Source of the DNA: DASRHK01 sp035650495
GTDB lineage: Bacteria; Pseudomonadota; Gammaproteobacteria; Nevskiales; Nevskiaceae
Length of the DNA: 24,960 nt
Assembly: GCA_035650495.1 (NCBI GenBank)
Contig: DASRHK010000025.1
Location: 1 to 24,960 of the forward strand
Reading direction: 5' to 3'
Every line of letters starts with the position of its first letter. The first letter of the stretch is position 1. Below, piece by piece: positions 1 to 8,303 of the stretch. A program made the position numbers and the translations under genes. Below the pieces are notes generated by a model. That model made no database searches and had not been told where the DNA came from. It saw only the letters and a list, made by a program, of their open reading frames with translations.

Positions 1-2474
1 CGTTCCGCGAGGCGATCATCGAATACATGATGACCAGCCATCCACACGACTGCCCGGTCTGCGAAGAAGGCGGTCACTGCCATCTGCAGGACATGACGGT
101 GATGACCGGCCATCACAGCCGGCGCTATCGCTTCAACAAGCGCACGCACCTCAATCAGGAGCTCGGGCCGTTCGTTGCGCACGAGATGAATCGCTGCATC
201 TCGTGCTATCGCTGCGTGCGCTATTACAAAGACTACGCGGGCGGCACCGATCTCGACGTGTTCGGCGCGGCGGCGAACGTTTACTTCGGCCGCGCGCAGG
301 AAGGCACGCTCGAGAGCGAGTTCTCCGGCAACCTCACCGAGGTCTGCCCGACTGGCGTGTTCACCGACAAGACGCACTCCGAGCGTTACGTGCGCAAGTG
401 GGACATGCAGTTCGCGCCGTCGATCTGCTCGGGCTGCGCGGTCGGCTGCAACGTCTCGCCGGGCGAGCGCTACGGAGAGATCCGCCGCATCGAGAATCGC
501 TATCACGGCCATCTCAACGGCTACTTCCTCTGCGATCGCGGCCGCTTCGGCTACGGCTTCGTCAATCGCAAGGACCGTCCGCATCACGGTCATCTGAAGC
601 TCGGCGGTCCGGCGCCGCATCCGCAGCAAGCGGCGAGCATGCCGCCGGTCACGGCAGATCAAGCCGTCGACGCCGCGCGCGAGATGCTGAAGAAGGCGAC
701 GCGTGTGATCGGCATCGGCTCGCCGCGCGCGTCGGTCGAGGCCAACTTCGCGCTTTCCATGCTCGTCGGCGCCGAGAACTTCTTCAACGGCATGTCGGCG
801 CAGGATCACGACCTGGTGAACGCGGCGCTGAAGGTCGTGCGCGACGGCAACGTGCCGACGGCGACGATCAAGAGCATGGAAGAGGCCGACGCGGTTCTCG
901 TCCTCGGCGAAGACCCGACGCAGACCGCGCCGCGGTTTGCGCTCGCGATCCGGCAGGCCGCGCGCGGCAAGATGGCCAGCGCGGGCGCGAAGAAGAACAT
1001 CCCCGACTGGCAGGTCATCGCGCTCGCCGACCTCGTGCAGCGCGAGAAGAATCCGATCTTCGTCGCTGCGCCGACGTCGACGCGCCTCGACGACATCGCG
1101 GCCGCGACGTATCACGGCGCACCGGAAGATCTCGCCCGCTTCGGCTTCGCGATCGCTCGCGCGATCGATTCGAAGGCGCCGAGCGTCAAGGGATTCGACA
1201 AGGAAGCTGGCAAGCAGGTCGAGCAGATTGCTGCGGCGCTGAAGGCCGCGAAGAAAGCGCTGATCGTCTCCGGCACCGGTTCTGGCTCGGCCGCCGTGAT
1301 GCAGGCCGCCGCGAACGTCGCGATGGCGCTGAAGACCGCTGGCGTCGCCGTCGAGATCGCGCTGTCGATCCCCGAGGCGAACAGCTTTGGCGTCGCCGTG
1401 ATGAATGCGAAGAGCGGCGCCGACGCGCTGAAAGAGCTCGCCGACGGCAAAGCCGACGCGGTGGTGATCCTCGAGAACGATCTCTACCGCCGCGCGCCGA
1501 CGAGCGAGGTCGACGCCGCGCTCGCGAAAGCCGGCGGCATCGTCGTCGTCGATCACCAGAAAACCGCGACCAGCGAGAAAGCGCACGTCGTGCTGCCTGC
1601 CGGAACGGTGTTCGAAGGCGATGGCACTTACGTCAACTACGAAGGCCGCGCGCAGCGCTGGTTCCAGGTGTTCGATCCGGCGTACTACGATCGCAGCATC
1701 GTGATCCGCGAATCGTGGCGCTGGCTCGACGGTCTCGGTGCCGATCGCTGGCGCAATCTCGACGACGTGACCGGGGACTGCGCGTCCGCGCTGCCGCAGC
1801 TCGCGCAGATCGTCGACGCCGCGCCGGATGCGAGCTTCCGCGTGAAGGGACTCAAGCTCGCGCGCATGCCGGCGCGCGCGTCGGGCCGCACCGCGCAGCG
1901 CGCGAACATCAGCGTGCACGAGCCGCGCGCGACGCAGGATCCGGATTCGCCGCTCAACTTCTCGATGGAGGGTTACAGCGGCGTCGGCTCGCAGGACCGT
2001 CCGCCGGAGCTGCTGCCGTTCGCATGGTCGCCGGGCTGGAATTCGCCGCAGGCCTGGAACAAGTTCCAGCACGAAGTCGGCGGCGAGCTGCGCGGCGGCG
2101 ATCCGGGCAAGCTCATCTTCAAAGCCAACGCCGAAGCGAAGGCGGACTATTTCGACGAGATCCCGGCCGCGTTCAAGCCGGCGAAGGACGGCTTGCGCGT
2201 GCTGCCGCTGCACCAGATCTTCGGCAGCGAAGAGCAGTCCGCGCGCGCGACGCCGATCCAGAAGCGCATGAGCGCCGCGTTCGTCGCGGTCAACGCCGAC
2301 GATGCAGCGAAGCTCGGCCTCAACGGCAAAGCCGCGGTCGAAGTCGACGGCACGCGCATCGATCTTGCGGTGCGCCGCACCGATCTGCCGCAGGGCGTGA
2401 TCGGCTTGCCGGAAGGATTCGCGGGCATTCCGTTCCTCGATGCGCAGTCGACCGCGAAGGTGAGCAAGGCATGA
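1..2474 (+). CDS. nuoG: NADH-quinone oxidoreductase subunit G (NuoG), 5' end outside window
   Basis: NuoG is the large iron-sulfur subunit of the peripheral arm of respiratory complex I and passes electrons from NADH towards quinone. The reading frame is open from base 3, ahead of the first ATG at 27, so the gene enters from outside the window. About 823 residues are visible against roughly 900 in E. coli NuoG, so the N-terminal ferredoxin-like domain with the N1b cluster is mostly missing. Visible ligands follow the family order: HDCPVC plus a third Cys (N5 region), CISCYRC with a later EVCP (N4 region), then CSGCAVGC and a further Cys in LCDRG (N7 region). A long molybdopterin-oxidoreductase-like domain follows, ending in a short C-terminal domain. 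The TGA stop overlaps the nuoH ATG. The sequence resembles the E. coli-type subunit. Family assignment is very secure. Confidence 0.96.
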   Translation, partial: FREAIIEYMMTSHPHDCPVCEEGGHCHLQDMTVMTGHHSRRYRFNKRTHLNQELGPFVAHEMNRCISCYRCVRYYKDYAGGTDLDVFGAAANVYFGRAQEGTLESEFSGNLTEVCPTGVFTDKTHSERYVRKWDMQFAPSICSGCAVGCNVSPGERYGEIRRIENRYHGHLNGYFLCDRGRFGYGFVNRKDRPHHGHLKLGGPAPHPQQAASMPPVTADQAVDAAREMLKKATRVIGIGSPRASVEANFALSMLVGAENFFNGMSAQDHDLVNAALKVVRDGNVPTATIKSMEEADAVLVLGEDPTQTAPRFALAIRQAARGKMASAGAKKNIPDWQVIALADLVQREKNPIFVAAPTSTRLDDIAAATYHGAPEDLARFGFAIARAIDSKAPSVKGFDKEAGKQVEQIAAALKAAKKALIVSGTGSGSAAVMQAAANVAMALKTAGVAVEIALSIPEANSFGVAVMNAKSGADALKELADGKADAVVILENDLYRRAPTSEVDAALAKAGGIVVVDHQKTATSEKAHVVLPAGTVFEGDGTYVNYEGRAQRWFQVFDPAYYDRSIVIRESWRWLDGLGADRWRNLDDVTGDCASALPQLAQIVDAAPDASFRVKGLKLARMPARASGRTAQRANISVHEPRATQDPDSPLNFSMEGYSGVGSQDRPPELLPFAWSPGWNSPQAWNKFQHEVGGELRGGDPGKLIFKANAEAKADYFDEIPAAFKPAKDGLRVLPLHQIFGSEEQSARATPIQKRMSAAFVAVNADDAAKLGLNGKAAVEVDGTRIDLAVRRTDLPQGVIGLPEGFAGIPFLDAQSTAKVSKA

Positions 2475-3484
2475 GCCTGCTCAACATCTTCCCGCAATGG
2501 CTGCAGCCGTACGTCGCGTCGGGCACGACGGCGATTCTGATCCTGCTCTCGCTGGTCATCGTCGCCGCGTGGATGATCTGGCTCGAGCGCCGGCTGCTCG
2601 GCCTGTGGCAGGACCGTTACGGGCCGAATCGCGTCGGGCCGTTCGGGCTGGGCCAGGTCATTGCCGACATGATCAAGATCTTCTTCAAGGAAGACTGGAC
2701 GCCGCCGTTCGTCGACAAGACGACGTTCTGGATCGCGCCGTTCATCTCGATGGCGTTCATGATGCTCGCCTTCGCGCTGGTGCCGATCACGCCGCAGATC
2801 GGCGTCGGCGACTTCAACCTCGGCGTGCTGTTCTTCATGGCGATCGTCGGGCTCTCCGCCTACGCGGTGATGCTCGCGGGCTGGGCGTCGAACTCGAAGT
2901 ACGCGCTGATCGGCGGCATCCGCGTCACCGCGCTGTCGATCACCTACGAAGTGTTCATGGGACTCGCGCTGATGGGCGTGGTCATGCAGGCCGGCTCGTT
3001 CAACCTGCGCGACATCGTCGAAGCGCAGCGGCACGTGTGGTTCGTCGTTCCGCAGTTCTTTGGCTTCTGCATGTTCATCCTCGCGGGCGTCGCGACCGTG
3101 CACCGCACGCCGTTCGACCTGCCCGAAGCCGAGCAGGAGCTCGCCGCGGGATTCCACACCGAATACTCCGGCATGAAGTTCGGCATGTTCTTCGTCGGCG
3201 AATACGTCGGCATCGTGATGGTGTCGGGATTGCTCGTGGCGCTCTTCTTCGGCGGATGGCTCGGCCCGGGCGTCGACGCGCATCCGTGGCTCGCGCTGCC
3301 CTACTTCGTCGGCAAGACGTTCTTCTTCATGTGCCTGTTCATCCTGCTGCGCGCCGCGCTGCCGCGTCCGCGCTATGACCAGCTGATGGCGGCGGGCTGG
3401 AAGGTCTGCCTGCCGGTCGTGCTGATCAACCTGCTCGCGACCGCCGGCCTCGTGCTCTGGCACGCGCAACACGGAGGTGCGTGA
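2471..3484 (+). CDS. nuoH: NADH-quinone oxidoreductase subunit H (NuoH)
   Basis: NuoH is the membrane subunit that joins the peripheral and membrane arms of complex I and forms part of the quinone-binding cavity. The product is 337 residues, close to the usual 320-350, with about eight hydrophobic membrane segments. Family hallmarks are the LERRLLGLWQDRYGPNRVGP segment near residue 30, the acidic loop HRTPFDLPEAEQELAAGFHT and the YSGMKFGMFFVGEY segment. The ATG overlaps the nuoG stop as ATGA, so translation is probably coupled. The stop likewise overlaps the nuoI ATG. Nothing appears truncated. Confidence 0.97.
   Translation: MSLLNIFPQWLQPYVASGTTAILILLSLVIVAAWMIWLERRLLGLWQDRYGPNRVGPFGLGQVIADMIKIFFKEDWTPPFVDKTTFWIAPFISMAFMMLAFALVPITPQIGVGDFNLGVLFFMAIVGLSAYAVMLAGWASNSKYALIGGIRVTALSITYEVFMGLALMGVVMQAGSFNLRDIVEAQRHVWFVVPQFFGFCMFILAGVATVHRTPFDLPEAEQELAAGFHTEYSGMKFGMFFVGEYVGIVMVSGLLVALFFGGWLGPGVDAHPWLALPYFVGKTFFFMCLFILLRAALPRPRYDQLMAAGWKVCLPVVLINLLATAGLVLWHAQHGGA
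3473..3478 (+). promoter_or_regulatory. Ribosome binding site deciding the nuoI start
   Basis: GGAGGT lies inside the end of nuoH. Its spacing fits the ATG at 3484 and not the GTG at 3481, which sets the nuoI start. Confidence 0.7.
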
Positions 3485-4047
3485 TGAGCATGCAGCCGCC
3501 GAAAGTGACGTTCGGGGCCGTGGTGAAAGGCATCGGCACGCAGCTGCGCAGCCTGTTCATGATCTTCATGCACAGCTTCCGCAAGCGCGACACGGTGCAG
3601 TACCCGGAAGTGAAGCCCTACGTGCCGCCGCGCTATCGTGGACGCATCGTGCTCACGCGCGATCCCGATGGCGACGAGCGCTGCGTCGCGTGCAATCTGT
3701 GCGCGGTCGCGTGCCCGGTCGGCTGCATCTCGCTGCAGAAGGCCGAGCGCGACGACGGCCGCTGGTATCCCGAGTTCTTCCGCATCAACTTCTCGCGCTG
3801 CATCTTCTGCGGCCTGTGTGAAGAAGCCTGCCCGACCAATGCGATCCAGCTCACGCCCGACTACGAGCTCTGCGAGTACAACCGCCAGAACCTCGTCTAC
3901 GAGAAGCAGGACCTGATGATCAGCGGTACCGGCAAGGTGCCCGAGTACAACTTCTATCGCGTCGCCGGCATGGCGGTGAAGGGCAAGCCCAAGGGCGCCG
4001 CCGAGAACGAAGCGCCGCCGGTCGACGTCAAGAGCCTCTTGCCCTAG
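3484..4047 (+). CDS. nuoI: NADH-quinone oxidoreductase subunit I (NuoI)
   Basis: NuoI is the ferredoxin-like subunit carrying clusters N6a and N6b, which relay electrons to N2 near the quinone site. From ATG 3484 it is 187 residues. Two four-cysteine motifs are present, C67-C70-C73-C77 and C106-C109-C112-C116, each ending in CP, spaced as in E. coli NuoI. An in-frame GTG at 3481 would add one residue. The Shine-Dalgarno GGAGGT at 3473-3478 lies 5 bases before the ATG but only 2 before the GTG, so the ATG is preferred. The start overlaps the nuoH stop (ATGA). NuoJ follows after 6 bases. Confidence 0.97.
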   Translation: MSMQPPKVTFGAVVKGIGTQLRSLFMIFMHSFRKRDTVQYPEVKPYVPPRYRGRIVLTRDPDGDERCVACNLCAVACPVGCISLQKAERDDGRWYPEFFRINFSRCIFCGLCEEACPTNAIQLTPDYELCEYNRQNLVYEKQDLMISGTGKVPEYNFYRVAGMAVKGKPKGAAENEAPPVDVKSLLP

Positions 4048-4053
4048 ACGCCC

Positions 4054-4566
4054 ATGGATCTTCTCCACCTCATCCTCAACGCGCCCGGCTTCTACCTGCC
4101 GGCCGTGGTCGCGGTGTTCGCGACGTTCATGGTGATCACCAGCACGAACCCGGTGCACGCGCTGCTCTATCTCGTGCTCTCGCTGCTCGCGGTCGCGATG
4201 ATCTTCTTCGCCGTCGGCGCGCCGTTCGCCGGCGTGCTCGAGGTCATCGTCTACGCCGGCGCGATCATGGTGCTGTTCGTCTTCGTGGTGATGATGCTCA
4301 ATCTGGGCGAAGCCACCGTCGCGCAGGAGCGCGCGTGGCTCACGCCCAAGGTCTGGATCGGACCCGCGCTCCTCGCCGGCATCCTGTTCGGCGAATTGCT
4401 GCGCGTGTTCCATTCGCAAGCGGTTCACATGGCGGGCTTGCGCGAGATCGGCGCGAAGCACGTCGGCATCACGCTCTACGGGCCCTATCTGCTGGGCGTC
4501 GAGCTCGCGTCGATGCTGCTGCTGGCAGCGCTCGTCGCGGCGTATCACCTGGGCAAGCACGACTAA
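4054..4566 (+). CDS. nuoJ: NADH-quinone oxidoreductase subunit J (NuoJ)
   Basis: NuoJ is a small membrane subunit of complex I next to NuoK and NuoA, involved in the connection between the quinone site and proton translocation. The product is 170 residues with about five hydrophobic segments. The conserved third helix reads VIVYAGAIMVLFVFVVMMLN, the usual family signature with its small-residue pi-bulge region. It starts 6 bases after the nuoI stop and is followed by nuoK. The length is slightly under E. coli NuoJ (184) but normal for the family. Confidence 0.95.
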   Translation: MDLLHLILNAPGFYLPAVVAVFATFMVITSTNPVHALLYLVLSLLAVAMIFFAVGAPFAGVLEVIVYAGAIMVLFVFVVMMLNLGEATVAQERAWLTPKVWIGPALLAGILFGELLRVFHSQAVHMAGLREIGAKHVGITLYGPYLLGVELASMLLLAALVAAYHLGKHD

Positions 4567-4571
4567 CAAGA

Positions 4572-4889
4572 ATGATCGGACAGTACGGAGTACCGATGGA
4601 GCATGGGCTGCTGCTGGCCGGCGCGTTGTTCGCGCTCGGCTTCGTCGGCCTGCTCGTGCGCCGCAACGTCCTGTTCATGCTGATGTCGGTCGAGATCATG
4701 ATGAACGCCTCCGCCCTCGCGTTCGTCATGGCCGGCTCGCGCTGGCAGCAGGCCGACGGCCAGATCATGTTCATCTTCATCCTCACGCTCGCCGCGGCTG
4801 AAGCGAGCGTCGGGCTCGCGCTGCTGCTGCAGATCTTCCGCCGCTTCCAGAATCTCGACGTGGACGACGCGTCGAAGATGCACGGGTGA
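4572..4889 (+). CDS. nuoK: NADH-quinone oxidoreductase subunit K (NuoK)
   Basis: NuoK is a three-helix antiporter-like membrane subunit of complex I. The product is 105 residues from ATG 4572, or 97 from ATG 4596; E. coli NuoK is 100. The hallmarks are RRNVLFMLMSVEIMMNA, with the membrane glutamate of helix 2, and LTLAAAEASVGLALLLQ, with that of helix 3. The start is uncertain. GGAG at 4587-4590 sits 5 bases before ATG 4596, whereas ATG 4572 has no clear ribosome site. E. coli aligns from a residue between the two. The longer form is given because it lies only 5 bases after nuoJ. Confidence 0.95.
   Translation: MIGQYGVPMEHGLLLAGALFALGFVGLLVRRNVLFMLMSVEIMMNASALAFVMAGSRWQQADGQIMFIFILTLAAAEASVGLALLLQIFRRFQNLDVDDASKMHG
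4587..4590 (+). promoter_or_regulatory. Shine-Dalgarno favouring an internal nuoK start
   Basis: GGAG lies 5 bases before ATG 4596 and is the best ribosome site near the nuoK start. It suggests that the true protein begins MEHGLLLAG. Confidence 0.5.
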
Positions 4890-4896
4890 GCCGGCC

Positions 4897-6753
4897 ATGA
4901 TGGATCTGCTCCCATTCGTCTTCGCCTTCCCGCTCGCGGGCTTCGTGTCGCTCGCGTTCGCGCGCGGCCGCATGCCGGAGAAGGCCGCGGCGATCGTCGG
5001 CGTCGGCTCGATCGGGTTGTCGGCGCTGCTGTCCGCGCTCATCGGCTACCAGTTCCTGATGCATCCGCCCGAAGGCGGCGCCTACGTGCAGGTGCTGTGG
5101 ACCTGGATCGACGTCGACGGCTTCACGCCGCAATTCGCGCTGCGCCTCGACGCGCTGTCGCTCGTCATGCTCGGCGTGATCACCGGCGTCGGCTTCCTGA
5201 TCCATATGTACGCGTCGTGGTACATGCGCGGCGACGACGGCTACGACCGCTTCTTCTCGTACATGAACCTGTTCGTCGCCTCGATGCTGTTCCTGGTGCT
5301 CGGCGACAACCTGCTGTTCCTCTACTTCGGCTGGGAAGGCGTCGGCCTCTCCTCGTATCTGCTGATCGGCTTCTGGTACAAGGACGCCGCCAACGGCGCC
5401 GCGGCGCGCAAGGCGTTCGTCGTCACGCGCGTGGGCGACACGTTCATGGCGATCGGCCTGTTCCTGCTGTTCCATCACCTCGGCACGCTCAACATCCAGG
5501 ACGCGATGGCGGCGGCGACCAAGACCTGGCCAGTCGGCGACGAGATGGCGACGATCTGCGCGCTGCTCATCCTCGGCGGCGCGGTCGGCAAGTCGGCGCA
5601 GCTGCCGCTGCAAACGTGGCTCCCCGACGCGATGGCCGGCCCGACGCCCGTCTCTGCGCTGATCCACGCGGCGACGATGGTGACCGCCGGCGTCTATCTC
5701 ATCGCGCGCACGCACGTGCTGTTCGAGCTTTCTCCGATCGCGCTGCACTGGGTTGGCTGGATCGGCGCCGCGACTGCGCTGCTGGCCGGATTCACCGCGC
5801 TCGCGCAGACCGACATCAAGCGCGTGCTCGCGTATTCGACGATGTCCCAGATCGGCTACATGTTCCTCGCGCTCGGCGCGGGCGCCTATCAGCCGGCGAT
5901 CTTCCATCTGATGACGCACGCGTTCTTCAAGGCGCTGCTCTTCCTCTCGGCCGGCTCGGTGATCCTCGCGATGCACCACGAGCAGGAGATCTTCCAGATG
6001 GGCGGGCTGCGCAAGAAGATCCCATTCGTGTTCGCCGTGTTCACGATCGGCTGTCTGGGACTCGTCGCGTTCCCGGGCACTTCGGGCTTCTTCTCGAAGG
6101 ACCAGATGCTGTTCGAGGCGCTCGCGCACGGTCATCCCGATCTTTATTACGCGGGATTGTTCGGCGCATTCCTCACGGCGATCTATACGTCCCGGCTCGT
6201 GTTCATCACCTTCTTCGGCGAGCCGCGCAGCGAGCATGCGAAGGAAGCGCACGGCGGGCACGGCATCGCGCATTCGCTGCCGCTCGCGGTGCTGGCGGTG
6301 CTCGCGCTGCTCGGCGGCTTCATCCACCTGCCGCTCGACGCCGTGCTGCCCGAGCCGCCGCTCTCCGAGGAGGCCGAGCATCTCAAGCACAACGTCGAGC
6401 TGATGTCGATGCTGGTCGGCTTCGCGGGCATCGGCCTCGCCTGGCTGGTTTTCCACGCGCGTCCGCAGATCGCCGAATCGCTCAAGAGCAATCTCTCGCT
6501 CGTCTGGAAATTCTTCCGCTCGGCCTTCGGCTTCGACTGGCTCTATGACCTTCTCTTCGTGCGGCCCTATCTCTGGTTCGTGCACGTGAACCGCAACGAC
6601 GGCATCGACGTCGCGATCGGCCAGATCCCGGTGGCGCTGAAAGCGATGCACGGACGGCTCGCGAAGACGCAGAGCGGCCAGACGCGCTGGTACGTCGCCG
6701 CGATGGGTATCGGCGCAGTGGTCCTCGTCGCCGCGGTGGTGATCCTGAAATGA
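4897..6753 (+). CDS. nuoL: NADH-quinone oxidoreductase subunit L (NuoL)
   Basis: NuoL is the distal antiporter-like proton-pumping subunit of complex I and carries the long lateral helix. The product is 618 residues (E. coli 613). Key proton-path residues are in place: E147 in GWEGVG, K232 in GKSAQLPLQTW and K401 in GFFSKDQ, matching E. coli E144, K229 and K399. The antiporter core around residues 120-400 is followed by a C-terminal extension with the amphipathic lateral helix and a final membrane anchor. Two ATGs occur in tandem (4897 and 4900), so the start could be one residue later. The TGA overlaps the nuoM ATG. Confidence 0.97.
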   Translation: MMDLLPFVFAFPLAGFVSLAFARGRMPEKAAAIVGVGSIGLSALLSALIGYQFLMHPPEGGAYVQVLWTWIDVDGFTPQFALRLDALSLVMLGVITGVGFLIHMYASWYMRGDDGYDRFFSYMNLFVASMLFLVLGDNLLFLYFGWEGVGLSSYLLIGFWYKDAANGAAARKAFVVTRVGDTFMAIGLFLLFHHLGTLNIQDAMAAATKTWPVGDEMATICALLILGGAVGKSAQLPLQTWLPDAMAGPTPVSALIHAATMVTAGVYLIARTHVLFELSPIALHWVGWIGAATALLAGFTALAQTDIKRVLAYSTMSQIGYMFLALGAGAYQPAIFHLMTHAFFKALLFLSAGSVILAMHHEQEIFQMGGLRKKIPFVFAVFTIGCLGLVAFPGTSGFFSKDQMLFEALAHGHPDLYYAGLFGAFLTAIYTSRLVFITFFGEPRSEHAKEAHGGHGIAHSLPLAVLAVLALLGGFIHLPLDAVLPEPPLSEEAEHLKHNVELMSMLVGFAGIGLAWLVFHARPQIAESLKSNLSLVWKFFRSAFGFDWLYDLLFVRPYLWFVHVNRNDGIDVAIGQIPVALKAMHGRLAKTQSGQTRWYVAAMGIGAVVLVAAVVILK

Positions 6754-8303
6754 GCTCGCTCGATCCCAGCATCCTCATCTGGCTCATCGCGATCCCGTTC
6801 ATCGGCGGGTTCCTGTGCTGGCAGGGCGAGCGCTACATGGGCATCTGGTTCCCGCGCTGGATCGCGCTCGGGACGATGCTGCTCGCGCTCGGCATCTCGA
6901 TCCTGATCTGGGCGACCGGTGATTTCTCGCTGCCGCCGGCGGGCGGTCATCCGGAATGGACGCTGGAATTCCGCGCCAGCTGGATTCCGCGCCTCGGCAT
7001 CTCGTTCCATCTCGCGATGGACGGGCTGTCGCTGCTGCTCGTGGCGCTGACCAACTTCCTCGGCCTGATGGCGGTCGTCTGCTCCTGGCGCGAGATCGAT
7101 CGCAACGTCGGCTTCTTCCACCTGAACCTTCTGTGGAACCTCGGCGGCGTGGTCGGCGTGTTCATCACGCTCGACCTGTTCCTGTTCTTCTTCCTGTGGG
7201 AAATGATGCTGGTGCCGATGTACTTCCTGATCGCGCTGTGGGGCCACAACGTCCCCGGCGGCAAGGGACGCATCTACGCGGCGACCAAGTTCTTCATCTT
7301 CACGCAGGCCTCGGGCTTGCTGATGCTGCTCGCGATCCTCGGACTCGTGTTCATCAACTACAAGTCGAGCGGCGTGCTGACGTTCGACTACGAGGATCTG
7401 CTGAAAGCCAAGCTCGGCACGCAGGCGCAGTGGTGGCTGATGCTCGGCTTCTTCGTCGCGTTCGCGGTGAAGACGCCGGCGGTGCCGCTGCATTCGTGGC
7501 TCCCCGACGCGCACTCGCAGGCGCCGACCGCGGGCTCGGTCGACCTCGCGGGAATCCTGCTGAAGACCGCGGCGTACGGACTGCTGCGCTTCGGCGTGCC
7601 GCTGTTCCCCGACGCGTCGGCGAGCTTCGCGCCGGTCGCGATGTGGCTCGGCATCGTCGGCATCATCTACGGCGGCGTGATGACCTTCGCGCAGACCGAC
7701 ATCAAGCGCCTCGTCGCGTTCTCGTCGATCTCGCACATGGGCTTCGTGCTGGTCGGCATCTTCGCGGGCACGCAGCAGGCACTGCAGGGCGTCGTGATGC
7801 AGATGCTGGCGCACGGCATCTCCGCTGGCGGCATGTTCATCCTGTGCGGCGAGATCTACGAGCGCATCCACACGCGCGATCTCACCAAGATGGGCGGACT
7901 GTGGGCGCGCTTCCCGTACCTGCCGCCGATCGCGCTGTTCTTCGCGATCGCGTCGCTCGGCTTGCCGGGCCTCGGCAACTTCGTGGGCGAGTTCCTGATC
8001 CTGCTCGGCACCTGGAAGGTCGATCCGGTCGTGACCTGCTTCGCCGCGACCGGCCTCATCCTCGCCGCCGTCTACTCGCTGATCATGGTGCAGCGCGCAT
8101 TCCACGGACCGGCGAAGGACGACGGTCACGGCATGCTCGAGGACCTCAACTCGCGCGAGATCGTGATGATGATGTCGCTGATGCTGATCCTGGTCTGGCT
8201 CGGCCTGTATCCGCAGACGGTGCTCAACACGTCATCTGCGTCGATGCACGCCGTGCACGAGATCTACGCAGCGGCGAAGGGCAGCCTCGGAGCCGCGCCA
8301 TGA
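6750..8303 (+). CDS. nuoM: NADH-quinone oxidoreductase subunit M (NuoM)
   Basis: NuoM is the middle antiporter-like proton-pumping subunit of complex I. The product is 517 residues (E. coli 509). Residues E151 (LWEMMLVPMYFL), K241 (FAVKTPAVPLHSW) and E414 (NFVGEF) all lie seven positions after the E. coli proton-channel residues E144, K234 and E407. The antiporter signatures LPDAHSQAPTAGSV and AQTDIKRLVAFSSISHMG are intact. The ATG overlaps the nuoL stop and the TGA overlaps the nuoN ATG, so L, M and N are probably translationally coupled. Confidence 0.97.
   Translation: MSSLDPSILIWLIAIPFIGGFLCWQGERYMGIWFPRWIALGTMLLALGISILIWATGDFSLPPAGGHPEWTLEFRASWIPRLGISFHLAMDGLSLLLVALTNFLGLMAVVCSWREIDRNVGFFHLNLLWNLGGVVGVFITLDLFLFFFLWEMMLVPMYFLIALWGHNVPGGKGRIYAATKFFIFTQASGLLMLLAILGLVFINYKSSGVLTFDYEDLLKAKLGTQAQWWLMLGFFVAFAVKTPAVPLHSWLPDAHSQAPTAGSVDLAGILLKTAAYGLLRFGVPLFPDASASFAPVAMWLGIVGIIYGGVMTFAQTDIKRLVAFSSISHMGFVLVGIFAGTQQALQGVVMQMLAHGISAGGMFILCGEIYERIHTRDLTKMGGLWARFPYLPPIALFFAIASLGLPGLGNFVGEFLILLGTWKVDPVVTCFAATGLILAAVYSLIMVQRAFHGPAKDDGHGMLEDLNSREIVMMMSLMLILVWLGLYPQTVLNTSSASMHAVHEIYAAAKGSLGAAP

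Noticed and set aside
203..2470. Long + strand frame overlapping nuoG in another phase and continuous with nuoH
   Set aside because: The part before 2471 is extremely Arg-rich and matches nothing, while the other phase gives NuoG with its cysteine ligands. Only the part from 2471 (NuoH) is real.
4783..6651. A 622-codon minus-strand frame opposite nuoL
   Set aside because: It is His/Arg/Glu-rich shadow translation opposite a clear NuoL with conserved proton-path residues.
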